Shown piece by piece: positions 32,651 through 42,400 of a stretch of DNA of 64,000 nucleotides; positions within the stretch are counted from its first letter, which is position 1, and each line of letters opens with the position of its first letter. A model generated the notes under the pieces. It was given only the letters and a program-made list of their open reading frames with translations. It was not told the origin of the DNA and searched no databases. Source of the DNA: DASXAI01 sp963728985 (GTDB lineage Bacteria; Actinomycetota; Acidimicrobiia; Acidimicrobiales; Ilumatobacteraceae); the NCBI GenBank assembly GCA_963728985.1, contig CAVSME010000001.1, positions 558,001 to 622,000 of the forward strand, written 5' to 3'. A program made the translations under genes and the position numbers.

Positions 32651-33097
32651 GTGAGCACCCACTACCAGGCCCCCGGCTGGTTCACCCGCAACGTCTTCAA
32701 CCGTGCCGTCAGCGGCCTCACCAAGCTCGGCGTCAGCGTGAAGGGGTCGCGCGTCCTCGCCGTGCGCGGCCGCAAGAGCGGCGAGTGGCGAACCGTGCCG
32801 GTGAACCTGCTCGACTTCGACGGCCACCAGTACCTGGTCGCCCCGCGGGGCGTGACGGCCTGGGTGCAGAACATCCGGGTCGCCGGCGGAGGCGAGCTCC
32901 ACCTGGGCAAGAAGGTGCAGGCGTTCACCGCCACCGAGATCACCGGGGCCGACGCCGTGCCCATCCTGCGTGAGTACCTGCGCCGGTGGAAGTGGGAGGT
33001 CGGCCAGTTCTTCGCCGGTACCGGCCCTGATTCCACCGACGAGCAGCTCCTCGCCATCGTGGACGACCATCCCGTCTTCGAGGTGCACCCGGCCTGA
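32651..33097 (+). CDS. Deazaflavin (F420)-dependent nitroreductase family protein
   Basis: This 148-aa protein is of the DDN/DUF385 type. LAVRGRKSGEWRTVPVNLL followed by YLVAPRGVTAWVQNIRVAGGGEL is the family signature for binding coenzyme F420. The substrate is unknown. GTG start is 4 bp after the anti-sigma stop. Its presence implies that the organism makes F420. Confidence 0.87.
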   Translation: MSTHYQAPGWFTRNVFNRAVSGLTKLGVSVKGSRVLAVRGRKSGEWRTVPVNLLDFDGHQYLVAPRGVTAWVQNIRVAGGGELHLGKKVQAFTATEITGADAVPILREYLRRWKWEVGQFFAGTGPDSTDEQLLAIVDDHPVFEVHPA

Positions 33098-33134
33098 TGT
33101 CGGCCCACGTCCCGGCGTCTGCTGTCGGCGGCCG

Positions 33135-34487
33135 ATGACGGCCGTCCTGGGGCCGCGGCTGGTGATCGCCGGGACCCATTCGGGCGTCGGGAAGACGACG
33201 GTGGCCACCGGTCTCATGGCCGCCCTCGCCGCCCGTGGTGAGCGGGTGGCGGCGGCCAAGGTGGGGCCCGACTTCATCGATCCCGGCTACCACGCCCTCG
33301 CCACCGGCCGGCCGGGACGCAACCTCGACGCCTGGCTGAGCGGCGCGGGCGCCATCGGACCGCTGGCGGGCCGCGCCGCCGCCGGGGCCGACGTGCTCGT
33401 GGTGGAAGGGGTGATGGGCCTGTTCGACGGCGCCTCCGACGGCACGCCGTCGTCCACCGCCGACATCGCCGCCATGCTCGGCGCCCCCGTCGTGCTGGTG
33501 GTGGACGCCGCGGCCGTGAGCCAGTCGGTGGCAGCCGTTGTGCACGGCTTCGCCAGCGTGCACGCCGGCGCGGGAGGCGTGGCCGGCGTGATCTTGAACC
33601 GCGTGGCCGGCGACGGCCACGAAACCCTGCTGCGCGACGCGCTCGCTCCGCTCCGCCTCCCCGTGCTCGGCGCCCTCCGGCGCGACGCCGCCCTCACGTG
33701 GCGGGATCGCCACCTCGGGCTGGTGCCGGTGGCCGAGTGCCCGAGCGCCGTGCACGCCGGCCTCGACCGCCTCGCCGCCCTGGTGGCGCGCCAGTGCGAT
33801 CTGGACGGCCTCCTGCGCCTGGCCGCCACCGCGCCCCCGCTGGCCGTCACCGATCCACCCACGCCTCACGCCGTCGAAGGGCGGCCCCGCCTCGCCATCG
33901 CCGCCGGCCCCGCCTTCACCTTCACCTACCGCGACAACGTGGAGGCGCTGGAGGCGGCCGGCGCCGAGCTCGTGCTGTTCGACCCGCTGCACGCCGCCGC
34001 CCTTCCCCCGGCCATCGACGGGCTGGTCGTGGGGGGCGGGTTCCCGGAGGTCTACGGCGAGGCTCTGGCGGCAAACGGACCGCTCCTCGCCGACGTGCGC
34101 CGCCAGGTCGGCGCCGGCCTCCCGACGTGGGCCGAGTGCGGCGGGCTGCTGTGGCTCGGCCGCTCGCTCGACGGCCGGCCGATGGCCAACGTGCTGGCCA
34201 CCGACGCCACGATGACCACCCGCCTCACCCTCGGCTACCGGGAGGCCACCGTCCGCCAGGCCAACCCGCTGGCGCCCGCCGGGGCGACGCTGCGCGGGCA
34301 CGAGTTCCACTACTCGCAGGCGGCGCCGCCCGGCGACGCCCTGCTGCTCGCCTCCCGCTTCGGCTCGGGTCCCGAAGGCCACGCCTCGCCCACGCTCCTT
34401 GCGACCTATCTCCACCAGCACCTCGGGGCCGACCCGTCGCCGGCCGAGCGCTTCGCCGCCACCGCCGCGGCGCGCCGTGTCCAGTAG
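33135..34487 (+). CDS. cobB: Cobyrinate a,c-diamide synthase
   Basis: This 450-aa enzyme uses glutamine and ATP to amidate side chains a and c of (hydrogeno)byrinate. The N-terminal ATPase has GTHSGVGKTTVATGL and KVGPDFIDPGYH. The amidotransferase domain has its cysteine in AECGGLLWLG and HEFHYSQ near the end. It starts the second cobalamin cluster and overlaps cobL by 11 bp. The glutamine-dependent relative cobQ lies 14 kb away. Confidence 0.95.
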   Translation: MTAVLGPRLVIAGTHSGVGKTTVATGLMAALAARGERVAAAKVGPDFIDPGYHALATGRPGRNLDAWLSGAGAIGPLAGRAAAGADVLVVEGVMGLFDGASDGTPSSTADIAAMLGAPVVLVVDAAAVSQSVAAVVHGFASVHAGAGGVAGVILNRVAGDGHETLLRDALAPLRLPVLGALRRDAALTWRDRHLGLVPVAECPSAVHAGLDRLAALVARQCDLDGLLRLAATAPPLAVTDPPTPHAVEGRPRLAIAAGPAFTFTYRDNVEALEAAGAELVLFDPLHAAALPPAIDGLVVGGGFPEVYGEALAANGPLLADVRRQVGAGLPTWAECGGLLWLGRSLDGRPMANVLATDATMTTRLTLGYREATVRQANPLAPAGATLRGHEFHYSQAAPPGDALLLASRFGSGPEGHASPTLLATYLHQHLGADPSPAERFAATAAARRVQ

Positions 34488-35691
34488 GCGCCGGCCGGCG
34501 CCCCACCGCTGGCCCGTCGCCGTCGTCGGTCTCCTCGGCGGCGTGCCCTATGGGGCCGACGCCCAAGCGGCGCTGGTCGACGCCGAGGTCCTCGTCGGCA
34601 CGGGCAAGCACCTCGATGCGGTCGGCAACCCCGAGGCCGAGCGCCTGCCCTTCGACGGCGCCCTCGGCTCCCTGCTCGACGTGCTGGACGAGCGCGTCGC
34701 CGGCGGGCGGCGGGTCTGCGTGCTGGCCTCCGGCGATCCCGGGTTCTTCGGCATCGTGCGGGCCCTCGCCGACCGCTTCGGCCCGGCGGCTCTCGCCGTC
34801 CACCCGGCCCCGTCGTCGGTGGCCCTCGCCTTCGCCCGCCTCGGCCTGCCGTGGGACGACGCCGCCGTGGTGTCGACCTCTGGCGAGGACCTGACGGCCG
34901 CCGTCGCCCTGGTGCGGGCCCAGGCCAAGGTCGCCGTCCTGGTGTCGCCCGACCATCCGCCCGAAGCGCTGGCGCAGGCCCTCCTCGACGCCGGCGGGGG
35001 CGAGCGCGACGTGGCCGTGTGCAGCAACCTGGCCGCCGCCGACGAGGTGATCACGCGCACGGACCTGGCGGGGCTGGCCGCCGGCCAATGGGACCCGCTC
35101 TCCGTCGTGGTGCTGGCCCGCCCGGGCCTCGTCGCCGGCGACGCCGTCATGTCGTGGGGCCTGCCCGAGGAGCGCTTCGCCCACCGCGCCGGGCTGATCA
35201 CCACCGCCGAGGTGCGGGCCATCGCCCTGGGCAAGCTGGCGCTGCCCCATCACGGCGTCCTGTGGGACATCGCTGCGGGCAGCGGCAGCGTGGCGGTCGA
35301 GAGCGCCCGCCTGGCGCCCCTGCTGCGGGTGCTGGCCGTCGAGCGCGACGAGCGCGACGTGGAGCGCATCCGGGCCAACGCCGCTGCGCACCGGGTGGCG
35401 GTGGAAGTGATCCGCGGCGAGGCGCCCGCCGCCCTGACCGGCCTGCCCGATCCCGACCGGGCCTTTGTCAACGGCGGCGGCGTCGACGTGCTCGATGCCA
35501 CGCTGGCCCGGCTCCGCCCCGGCGGCGTCGTGGTGGCGACGTATGCCGCCGTCGACCGGGCCGCCGCCGCATGGAGCCGGCTCGGCGCGCTGGTCGAGGT
35601 GTCGGTCAGCCGCGGTGAGGCGATGGGCCGCAGCGCCGGCCTGCGCCTACGGGCCGCCGATCCGGTGTTCGTGTGCTGGGGTCCATCGTGA
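34477..35691 (+). CDS. cobL: Precorrin-6Y C5,15-methyltransferase (decarboxylating), CbiE-CbiT fusion
   Basis: This 404-aa protein joins an N-terminal tetrapyrrole methylase (CbiE-like, residues ~10-200; VLASGDPGFFGIVRAL) to a C-terminal class I methyltransferase (CbiT-like, residues ~215-400; GVLWDIAAGSGSVAVESA). It methylates C5 and C15 and removes the C12 acetate carboxyl group during corrin ring synthesis. GTG 34477 lies inside the end of cobB. Its stop overlaps the next gene by 4 bp. Confidence 0.93.
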   Translation: MSSRRRPAPHRWPVAVVGLLGGVPYGADAQAALVDAEVLVGTGKHLDAVGNPEAERLPFDGALGSLLDVLDERVAGGRRVCVLASGDPGFFGIVRALADRFGPAALAVHPAPSSVALAFARLGLPWDDAAVVSTSGEDLTAAVALVRAQAKVAVLVSPDHPPEALAQALLDAGGGERDVAVCSNLAAADEVITRTDLAGLAAGQWDPLSVVVLARPGLVAGDAVMSWGLPEERFAHRAGLITTAEVRAIALGKLALPHHGVLWDIAAGSGSVAVESARLAPLLRVLAVERDERDVERIRANAAAHRVAVEVIRGEAPAALTGLPDPDRAFVNGGGVDVLDATLARLRPGGVVVATYAAVDRAAAAWSRLGALVEVSVSRGEAMGRSAGLRLRAADPVFVCWGPS

Positions 35692-36056
35692 CGCTCGTGG
35701 TCGGCGTGGGCACGTCGTCGGGCGTGGCCGCCGGCGAGGTCGCGGACCTCGTGCAGGCCGTGCTGGCCAGCGCCGGCCTCACGCGATCGGCGGTCGTCGC
35801 TGTTGCAACCATCGCGGCCAAGGCCCACGAGCCGGCCATCGTCACCCTGGGTTGGCCGGTCGCCGCGTTCACGGCGGACCAGCTGAAGACTGTCGTCGTG
35901 CCCACGCCGAGCGCCGTTGCCCGCGCGGCCGTCGGCACCCCCAGCGTGGCCGAGGCCGCCGCCCTGCTGGCCGCCGGTCCGGGCGGCCACCTCGTCGTGC
36001 CCAAGCAGGCATCCGCGCACGCGACGGTGGCGGTGGCCCGCTCGGGCCCGCGTTAG
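35688..36056 (+). CDS. Cobalamin biosynthesis protein, CobE/CbiG C-terminal domain
   Basis: This 122-aa protein matches the stand-alone CobE / C-terminal CbiG domain: VVGVGTSSGVAAGEV at the start, the AAKAHEPAIVTLGWP middle and a VVPTPSAVA-VGTPSVAEAAALLAAG end. Its exact reaction is not established in the aerobic pathway. GTGA overlap with cobL. The TAG stop is part of TAGCGT, a possible -10 box for the SCP2 gene. Confidence 0.82.
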   Translation: MTLVVGVGTSSGVAAGEVADLVQAVLASAGLTRSAVVAVATIAAKAHEPAIVTLGWPVAAFTADQLKTVVVPTPSAVARAAVGTPSVAEAAALLAAGPGGHLVVPKQASAHATVAVARSGPR

Positions 36057-36091
36057 CGTTTCTCGCAGTTTGCTGAACCAAGGAGCGTGCC

Positions 36092-36496
36092 GTGCCCCAT
36101 CCCTTCCTCTCCGACGAATGGCTCGACGAGACAAAGGCCATCCGCGAGAAGTACGCCGGCCAGGGCACGCCGATCGGGCACAAGATCAAGATGAACCAGG
36201 TCATCACCGGTGTGCCGTTCGGCGAGGGCGAGCTGCAGCTCTACATGGACACGTCCAACGGCGAGATCGTGATGGAGAAGGGCCAGCTCGCCGACGCCGA
36301 CGTCACCGTGACCACGGACTACGAGACGGCGCGCAAGATCTTCGTCGACCAGGATCCTCAGGCCGGGATGCAGGCGTTCATGTCCGGCAAGATCAAGGTG
36401 CAGGGCGACATGATGAAGCTCATGCAGATGCAGGGCACGGCGCCGGACGAGACGGCCAAGAAGGTGGCCGACGAGATCAAGGCCATCACTGAGTAG
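36092..36496 (+). CDS. SCP2 sterol-binding domain protein
   Basis: The protein is 134 aa, a single SCP2-type lipid-binding domain (ELQLYMDTSNGEIVMEKGQLADADVTVTTDYETARKIFVDQDPQAGMQAFMSGKIKVQGDM-like layout). Such proteins bind lipids or acyl-CoAs in the cytoplasm. GTG 36092 follows AAGGAG. It overlaps the convergent MFS gene by 11 bp. Sequence is less Ala-rich and more Lys-rich than its neighbours. Confidence 0.87.
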   Translation: MPHPFLSDEWLDETKAIREKYAGQGTPIGHKIKMNQVITGVPFGEGELQLYMDTSNGEIVMEKGQLADADVTVTTDYETARKIFVDQDPQAGMQAFMSGKIKVQGDMMKLMQMQGTAPDETAKKVADEIKAITE

Positions 36497-38045
36497 CGGG
36501 CGCCAACGCTTCCCCGCCGACCACGTCGGCGGCGGGCACGGTGGGCCGCACGACGACGGCGAGGGCGACGGCGATGACGGCGGCCACCGCCCCCACGTGG
36601 TAGGCGTTGGCGAAGCTGCCCACCTCACCTGAGCTCTCCTCCGTCGAGGCCTGCACCGTCTGCATCACCTGGATGCCCACCACCGATCCGACCTGCGTCA
36701 TGAGCTGCTGGACGGCGGCCGCCACGCCGAGGTCCTCGTCGGCCACCGCGTTGGCGACGGTGGCGGTCATGGCCGGCGCCGAGATGCCGAGGCCCACGCC
36801 CGACATGGCGAGGGCAGCGGCAATGAACATCGACGTCGACTCGACGTCGATCATGCCGAGCATCATCATCGACACGGCGATCACGGCGGCACCGGCCATG
36901 CCCGCTACCCGCTCGCGCACGCGCACGGTGGCGTAGCCGGCCAGGGGCGCCGTGATCGAGAACGCCAGCGGGCGAGAGATGATGAGGAGGCCGACGAACG
37001 CGGTGGAGTAGCCCAGGCCCTCCTCGAGGAGCACGGGGGTGAGGATGAAGCCGCCCATGTAGGCGAAGTTGGCGAAGAACGTGCTGGCCAACGGGCCGGT
37101 GATGTTGCGGCGGCGCAGCCAGCTGAGAGGCACGAGCGGGAACTCGGCCCGGCGCTCGACGGCCACGAACAGCGGCGCGGCGATGATCCCGACGGCGAAG
37201 CCAACCAGCACCCCCGGACTGGTCCACCCCCAGATCGAGCCGCGGTTGATGGCGAGCAGGATCGACGTGATGCCGACGGCGAGCAGCACCGAGCCGGCGA
37301 TGTCGAACCGGCTGCGGGCGCCCCGCTCGGTCTCGGGCATGCGCACCAGCGCGACGAGCAGGGCCACGAAGCACAGCGGGGCCTGCACGAGGAAGATGAC
37401 CCGCCAGCCCACGGCCTCCACCAGCGGGCCGCCGATCACGACGCCCAGCACCGGCGCGCCGGCCGAGACGAGGCTGAAGTAGCCGAGGGCCTTCACCCGC
37501 TGCTCGGTGTCGAACATGCGGTTGATGATCGCCATGGCTGGCGGCGCGGTGGCCGCACCGAACGACGCCGACAGCGTGCGGAAGATGATGAGCGACGTGG
37601 CGTCCCAGGCGATGGCAGTGGCGAGGGCGAAGATGCCGGCGCCGGCCAGGCCGAGCAGGAAGATCTTCTTGTGGCCCCAGAGGTCCCCCGCTTTGCCGAA
37701 CGCCGGCCCGACCACGCCGAAGGCCAGCATCGGGCCGGTGATGACCCACGAGAGCGTGGTCTCGTCGGACCCGATGTCCTTGGCGATGTCGACGAGGGAC
37801 ACCGCCAGCAGCGTGATGGTGACGCTGACGGTGAACAGGCCGACGAGGGCGACCACGAGCACCGACCACGGACTCGACGCCGGCTTCGGGGTGCCCAGGC
37901 GCCGCACCCGATGGCGGAGCCGGAGCAGGAGCGGCCACGGGACGACGGCGACCTCGTCGACGCCGCCCCCTTCGACCGGCAATTCCGGCAGCGCCCAGTC
38001 CGGATGATGCTGGTCACGCTGGGGTCCAGGTGGCGTGACAGGCAT
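36486..38045 (-). CDS. MFS drug/proton antiporter (DHA2, 14-TM type)
   Basis: This 519-aa permease has a cytoplasmic N-terminus of ~70 residues and about 14 membrane segments. It carries the MFS loop GKAGDLWGHKKIFLLG (motif A) and the motif-C-like SAGAPVLGVVIGGPLVEAVGWRVIFLVQAP. These features place it with EmrB/QacA-type exporters. ATG 38045 is chosen; TACGTT lies 8 nt upstream. The substrate is unknown. Confidence 0.86.
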   Translation of the reverse strand: MPVTPPGPQRDQHHPDWALPELPVEGGGVDEVAVVPWPLLLRLRHRVRRLGTPKPASSPWSVLVVALVGLFTVSVTITLLAVSLVDIAKDIGSDETTLSWVITGPMLAFGVVGPAFGKAGDLWGHKKIFLLGLAGAGIFALATAIAWDATSLIIFRTLSASFGAATAPPAMAIINRMFDTEQRVKALGYFSLVSAGAPVLGVVIGGPLVEAVGWRVIFLVQAPLCFVALLVALVRMPETERGARSRFDIAGSVLLAVGITSILLAINRGSIWGWTSPGVLVGFAVGIIAAPLFVAVERRAEFPLVPLSWLRRRNITGPLASTFFANFAYMGGFILTPVLLEEGLGYSTAFVGLLIISRPLAFSITAPLAGYATVRVRERVAGMAGAAVIAVSMMMLGMIDVESTSMFIAAALAMSGVGLGISAPAMTATVANAVADEDLGVAAAVQQLMTQVGSVVGIQVMQTVQASTEESSGEVGSFANAYHVGAVAAVIAVALAVVVRPTVPAADVVGGEALAPATQ

Positions 38046-38148
38046 CACGTCCCAACGTACTGGTGGGGTCGCCGGCCACTCCGATCCGCACGTGACCCGC
38101 CGTGGTTGCAGGCCAAACGACCTAGCGACCGTGCGGGTAGGACTTTCG

Positions 38149-38154
38149 TACCAT
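38149..38154 (+). promoter_or_regulatory. -10 box (TACCAT), leaderless promoter of the glycosyltransferase gene
   Basis: TACCAT is followed by exactly 6 nt and the GTG at 38161, the same arrangement as at cobO. No Shine-Dalgarno sequence is present. Confidence 0.5.
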
Positions 38155-38160
38155 CGCTGG

Positions 38161-39255
38161 GTGCGTGCCCTGTTCGTGAGCGAGAACATCGGCGGGCACC
38201 GCACCCTGCACCGCCACCTGGCCGAGACCCTGGTGGCCCACCCGTCGGTCGACGCCCGGTTCGTCCTGGTGCCGCGACCCACCCTGCCCCGCCGGATCGT
38301 GGGCGCCACCTGGCCCGTGCTCGGGCGCTACGACCTCGACTTCCAGCCGGCCCGGGCCGAGCTGGCCGCCGCCGCCGTGGCGCGACGCCTCGTCGCCCCC
38401 CTCGTGGCCGAAGCCGACGTCGTGCACTGGTACACCGCCAACAGCGCCCTCCTGTGCCTCGATCTGGTGAGCCGCGCGCCGAGTGTGGTCTCGCTCGACA
38501 TGACCAACGCCCAGAACAGCCGGCGCCTGCCCTACCGCTACCCCACCCGCTTCACACCGTTCGTCACCCGGCCCGTCGCCGCGCTGGAGCGCCGCGTGTA
38601 CGAGCGGGCCGACACCGTCATCACCAAGTCCGAGTGGGCGGCCGAGAGCGTGCTCGTCGACTACGGCATCGACCCGTTGAAGGTGCGGGTCCACGCGTTC
38701 GGCATCCTGGCGGGACCCGAACCGGTGGCCCGGCCGCGACCCCGCCCGGTGCTCGTCTTCGTCGGCACCACCCTGGCCCGCAAGGGCGGCCTCGTCCTCC
38801 TCGACGTCTGGCGCCGCACCTTGCGCGATCGAGCCGATCTCGTGCTCGTCACCAAGGACAAGATCCCGTCCGAACCGGGGCTGCGGGTCATCGGTGACGT
38901 CGAGGTGGGCGACGGCCGCATCAACCAGATCCTCGAGGAGGCGAGCGTCTTCGCCTTCCCGAGCACGATGGACGCGTCGCCGCACGTGGTCTTCGAGGCG
39001 ATGGCGCACGGCCTGCCCATCGTCGTGTGCCGCTCCGGCGGCATGCCCGAGCAGGTGATCGACGGTCAGACCGGCTTCGTCGTGGCGCCCGACGACGAGC
39101 AGGCGCTGGCCGCCGTCCTGGCGAAGCTGGTCGACGATCCGGCCCTGGCCCGCCAGATGGGTGCGGCGGCCCGGGCCGATGTGCTGCGCCACTTCGACAT
39201 GACGCGCCAGGTCGTGCCCTTCCTCGACATCCTCCGCGAGGTCGCCCGCCGGTAA
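38161..39255 (+). CDS. Glycosyltransferase family 4 protein
   Basis: This 364-aa GT-B enzyme has an N-terminal ENIGGHRTLHRHL and a C-terminal nucleotide-sugar domain with VFVGTTLARKGGLVLL, ASVFAFPSTMDASPHVVFEAMAHGLPIVV and the E-x7-E region SGGMPEQVIDGQTGFVV. It transfers a sugar from an activated donor to an unknown acceptor. It is alone in its transcription unit, without other cell-wall or polysaccharide genes nearby. Confidence 0.88.
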   Translation: MRALFVSENIGGHRTLHRHLAETLVAHPSVDARFVLVPRPTLPRRIVGATWPVLGRYDLDFQPARAELAAAAVARRLVAPLVAEADVVHWYTANSALLCLDLVSRAPSVVSLDMTNAQNSRRLPYRYPTRFTPFVTRPVAALERRVYERADTVITKSEWAAESVLVDYGIDPLKVRVHAFGILAGPEPVARPRPRPVLVFVGTTLARKGGLVLLDVWRRTLRDRADLVLVTKDKIPSEPGLRVIGDVEVGDGRINQILEEASVFAFPSTMDASPHVVFEAMAHGLPIVVCRSGGMPEQVIDGQTGFVVAPDDEQALAAVLAKLVDDPALARQMGAAARADVLRHFDMTRQVVPFLDILREVARR

Positions 39256-39432
39256 TCGTCACGGCGCGCGTATCAGGTCTCGCCCCCGGCGCATCTCTTG
39301 CGCCCGAGGAGGTCGTTCGTGACGCTCGCCACACCAGCGCGGTCGACGGCGAACAAAACACCGGCGCGGCGTGGGCGGCGCTACTGTCGCACAGCCCGGT
39401 ACGGGGCGCTCCACGGCCACGAAGGAGCCTGC

Positions 39433-42400
39433 ATGAGGGGCGACGCTCCATCCAGCCTGCGCTTCTTCGGCCGAAACGCCGAGCTGCAACGGTTGGCCGG
39501 TGCCGTCCGGGCGGTCGAGCAAGACGGCTTCCAGATCGTCGTCATCGACGGCGAAGCAGGCATCGGCAAGACCAAGATCCTCGAAGCCGGCCGCCACCTC
39601 CAGGACGGTCGCTACGCCGCCACCCGCGGCAGGCGGCCCCCGGCCGGCCCCTACCAAGAGCTGTTCCCACTCCTGTCGATGCTGGGCGCCGAGCAGGGCG
39701 CCGCCGCCGCCCTCGAGGAGATCTCGAACCTGACCGGCACGGCGGCCGTCGACGTGGACGAGGTGCTGGCCAAGCAGGGCGCCGCGTTCGCTCGCCTGTC
39801 GCGGCGGCTGCTGGAGGCGCTGGTGGAGGAGCCGACGTTCCTCGCCTTCGACGACCTCCATTGGATCCACAGCGCCACGATCGCCTTCCTCGGCTACCTG
39901 CTCGACGACCTGCTGGCCCGCGCTCCTCAGTTGCCGCTCCTGCTGGCGGTGGCGCACCGGCCGCTCAACCCGTCGACGCAGTCGGGCCGCTTCCTCGACC
40001 GCGTGCACCGCTCGGACCGCACCACCACGATCACGCCCACGCCGCTGTCACCGGCCGACCAGATGCGCTTCATCCGCGCCCTCGACGTGGAGGATCCGAG
40101 CCCGACGTTCCTCGGCCTCATCGACCGGCTCGGCGGCGGCAACCCGCTGCGGACACGCGCCGCTCTCGGGTTGCTGCAGCAGCGGAACATCCCCCCGACG
40201 GTCGGGCCCGACGACCCTCGCGTACGGGGCGAGTTCCTCCGCCAGATCGACTCGATCGATCCCGTCGTCGATTGGGTGCACGAGCTCGACGAGGACTGCC
40301 GGCGCATCCTGCGCGGCGGCGCCGCGCTGCGCGACGAGTTCACCGTGCGCGACCTCGCCCATGTCGGTGGCGTCGACCAGGAGGCGGCGGCCGCCGCCCT
40401 CGATCGGGCCCAGCAAGCCGGGCTCGTGCACAGCGACAGCGTGGCGTGGTGGTTCTCCCATCCGCTGGTGCGCGATGTCCTGCACCAGGAGATCGGCCAC
40501 GTCGAGCGGATCGCCATCCAAGTTCGTTGCATCGACTACTTGCGCGACGGCGCCCGCGCCGACGCCGACGACGCCATCCGGATCGGACACCTGCTGTTGC
40601 AAGTGGGCGACGCGGTGCCGACGCGGGAGCGACGCCGCGGACTGCGGACGGCCGCCGACGCCGCCTACGGCGCGGGCGCGTGGTCGGACGCCTCCCGCTT
40701 CTACGAGGCGGCGTTGGCCTGCGAGCGGCGGCGGGCGGCGCCGACGAAGACCGACACCAGCTTGCGCCTGGCCGCCGCCCAGGCCCACTACTTCAACCAC
40801 GACCCCGCTGCCGCCCGCCGCCGCCTGGATGAGGTCGTGGCCGCCGCCACGGTCCTCGGCGACCGGGCGCAGCACGCCACCGCAGCCATGCTCCAGGTGC
40901 GCGTGGCCAACACCACCACCAACGAGGCGCTTCAGACCGCGGTCGATCTCGCTCCGCTGGCCGATGTCATCGAAGCGGCCACCGACGACACGACCCGGAC
41001 ACTCGCCCTCGAACTGATGGCCGAGGTGCTGGTGATGGGAGGCCGCATCAGCGAGGCGCTCGAGGCGTCCCACCAGGCGGTGGCGCTGGTGCCGCGCTGC
41101 GAAGGCGAGCGGGCTCCCACCCTGGCCTACATCGCTCACGGCCTCGCCTGCTTCGCCGCCGTCGACCTCGCCGGCGCCCGCGCCGCCTTCCGCGAGGCCA
41201 TCGCCCGGGGCCAGGCCACCGGCGAGTGGTACCTGCAGAGCTCGGCCGAAGCGCGGCTCTGCTTCGTCGCGCTGGTCGAGGGGCGTCTCGACGAAGCCGA
41301 CGCCATCGCCACCCGCGCCCTCGCCACCGGGGTGCTCCACCACGAGTTCACGGCTCAGGCCCTCGGCGGCACCATTCGGTGCATGGTGGCCAACATCCGC
41401 GGCGACTTCGCCGCCGGTGACTCCGCCGCCGTCGAGGCCGAGCTGACCCTCCAGCGGTCCCGCTACATGGCGGCGACGCAGTTCCTGGCGCCGGCGCGCC
41501 TCCTCGCCCAGCTCCAGCGAAGCGACTGGAGCGGCGCCCAGGCCACGCTCGACGCGTCGTCCAGCGCCACCGGGTTGAGTCACCACCGCCACGCCGCCCT
41601 CCTGGCCGCCTACCAGCGGGGCCCGATCCCCGAGCCGGCCACCCGCGCTCCCCGGCGCCCGTTGACCATCTTCGGCGGCGGTCATGCGACGGCCACTGCC
41701 GAGCTGATCCTGGCCAGCCGGCGCGGCGGCCAGGCCCAGGTGGCCGACGCTGCCGTGGTCGAGGCGCTGGAGGATCTCGACGCGAAGGGCGTCGCCTTCC
41801 CGCCGAACTGGCCGGTGTCGGTGTCGCGCGTCCTCGGTGAGCTCTACGCCGCCGACGACCGGTTCGACGACGCCGTCCGGTCGCTGGAGCGCGCCGTCAC
41901 CACCACCCGTGAAGCGGGCGCCGGCCCCGAGCTCTGCCGCTCGTTGATCGCCCTCGCCGGCCTCCTCCACGCCCATGGCCAATCCGGCCGCTGCCGGCGC
42001 CTCGCCGCCGAGGCCCACGAGCTGGCCCGCCAGCTCGGCCTGCCGACGCCGATGGAAGACGTCGCCCTCCTCCTGCGCCAGAGCTTCGGCGGGCTGGGAC
42101 CGTCACGGGCGTCGTCGTCGTGGCGCGTCATCCTGGTGACCGACGTCGTCGGCTCGACGCGCGTCAGCGTCGAGCAGGGCGACGAGACATACGTCGATCT
42201 CATCACCCGCCATCACGACCTGGTGCGCCGGTGCCTGGCGGCCACTGGCGGCACCGAGTTCTCCGAGGCCGGCGACGGCCTGTGGTCCTGGTTCCCGACG
42301 GCCGAGCACGCCCTCGCCTGCGCGCAGGCCATCCAGGACGGGTCGCATCGCGAGCGCCACATCGATCCCCCGCTCGCCATCAAGATCGTCCTCGTCGGCG

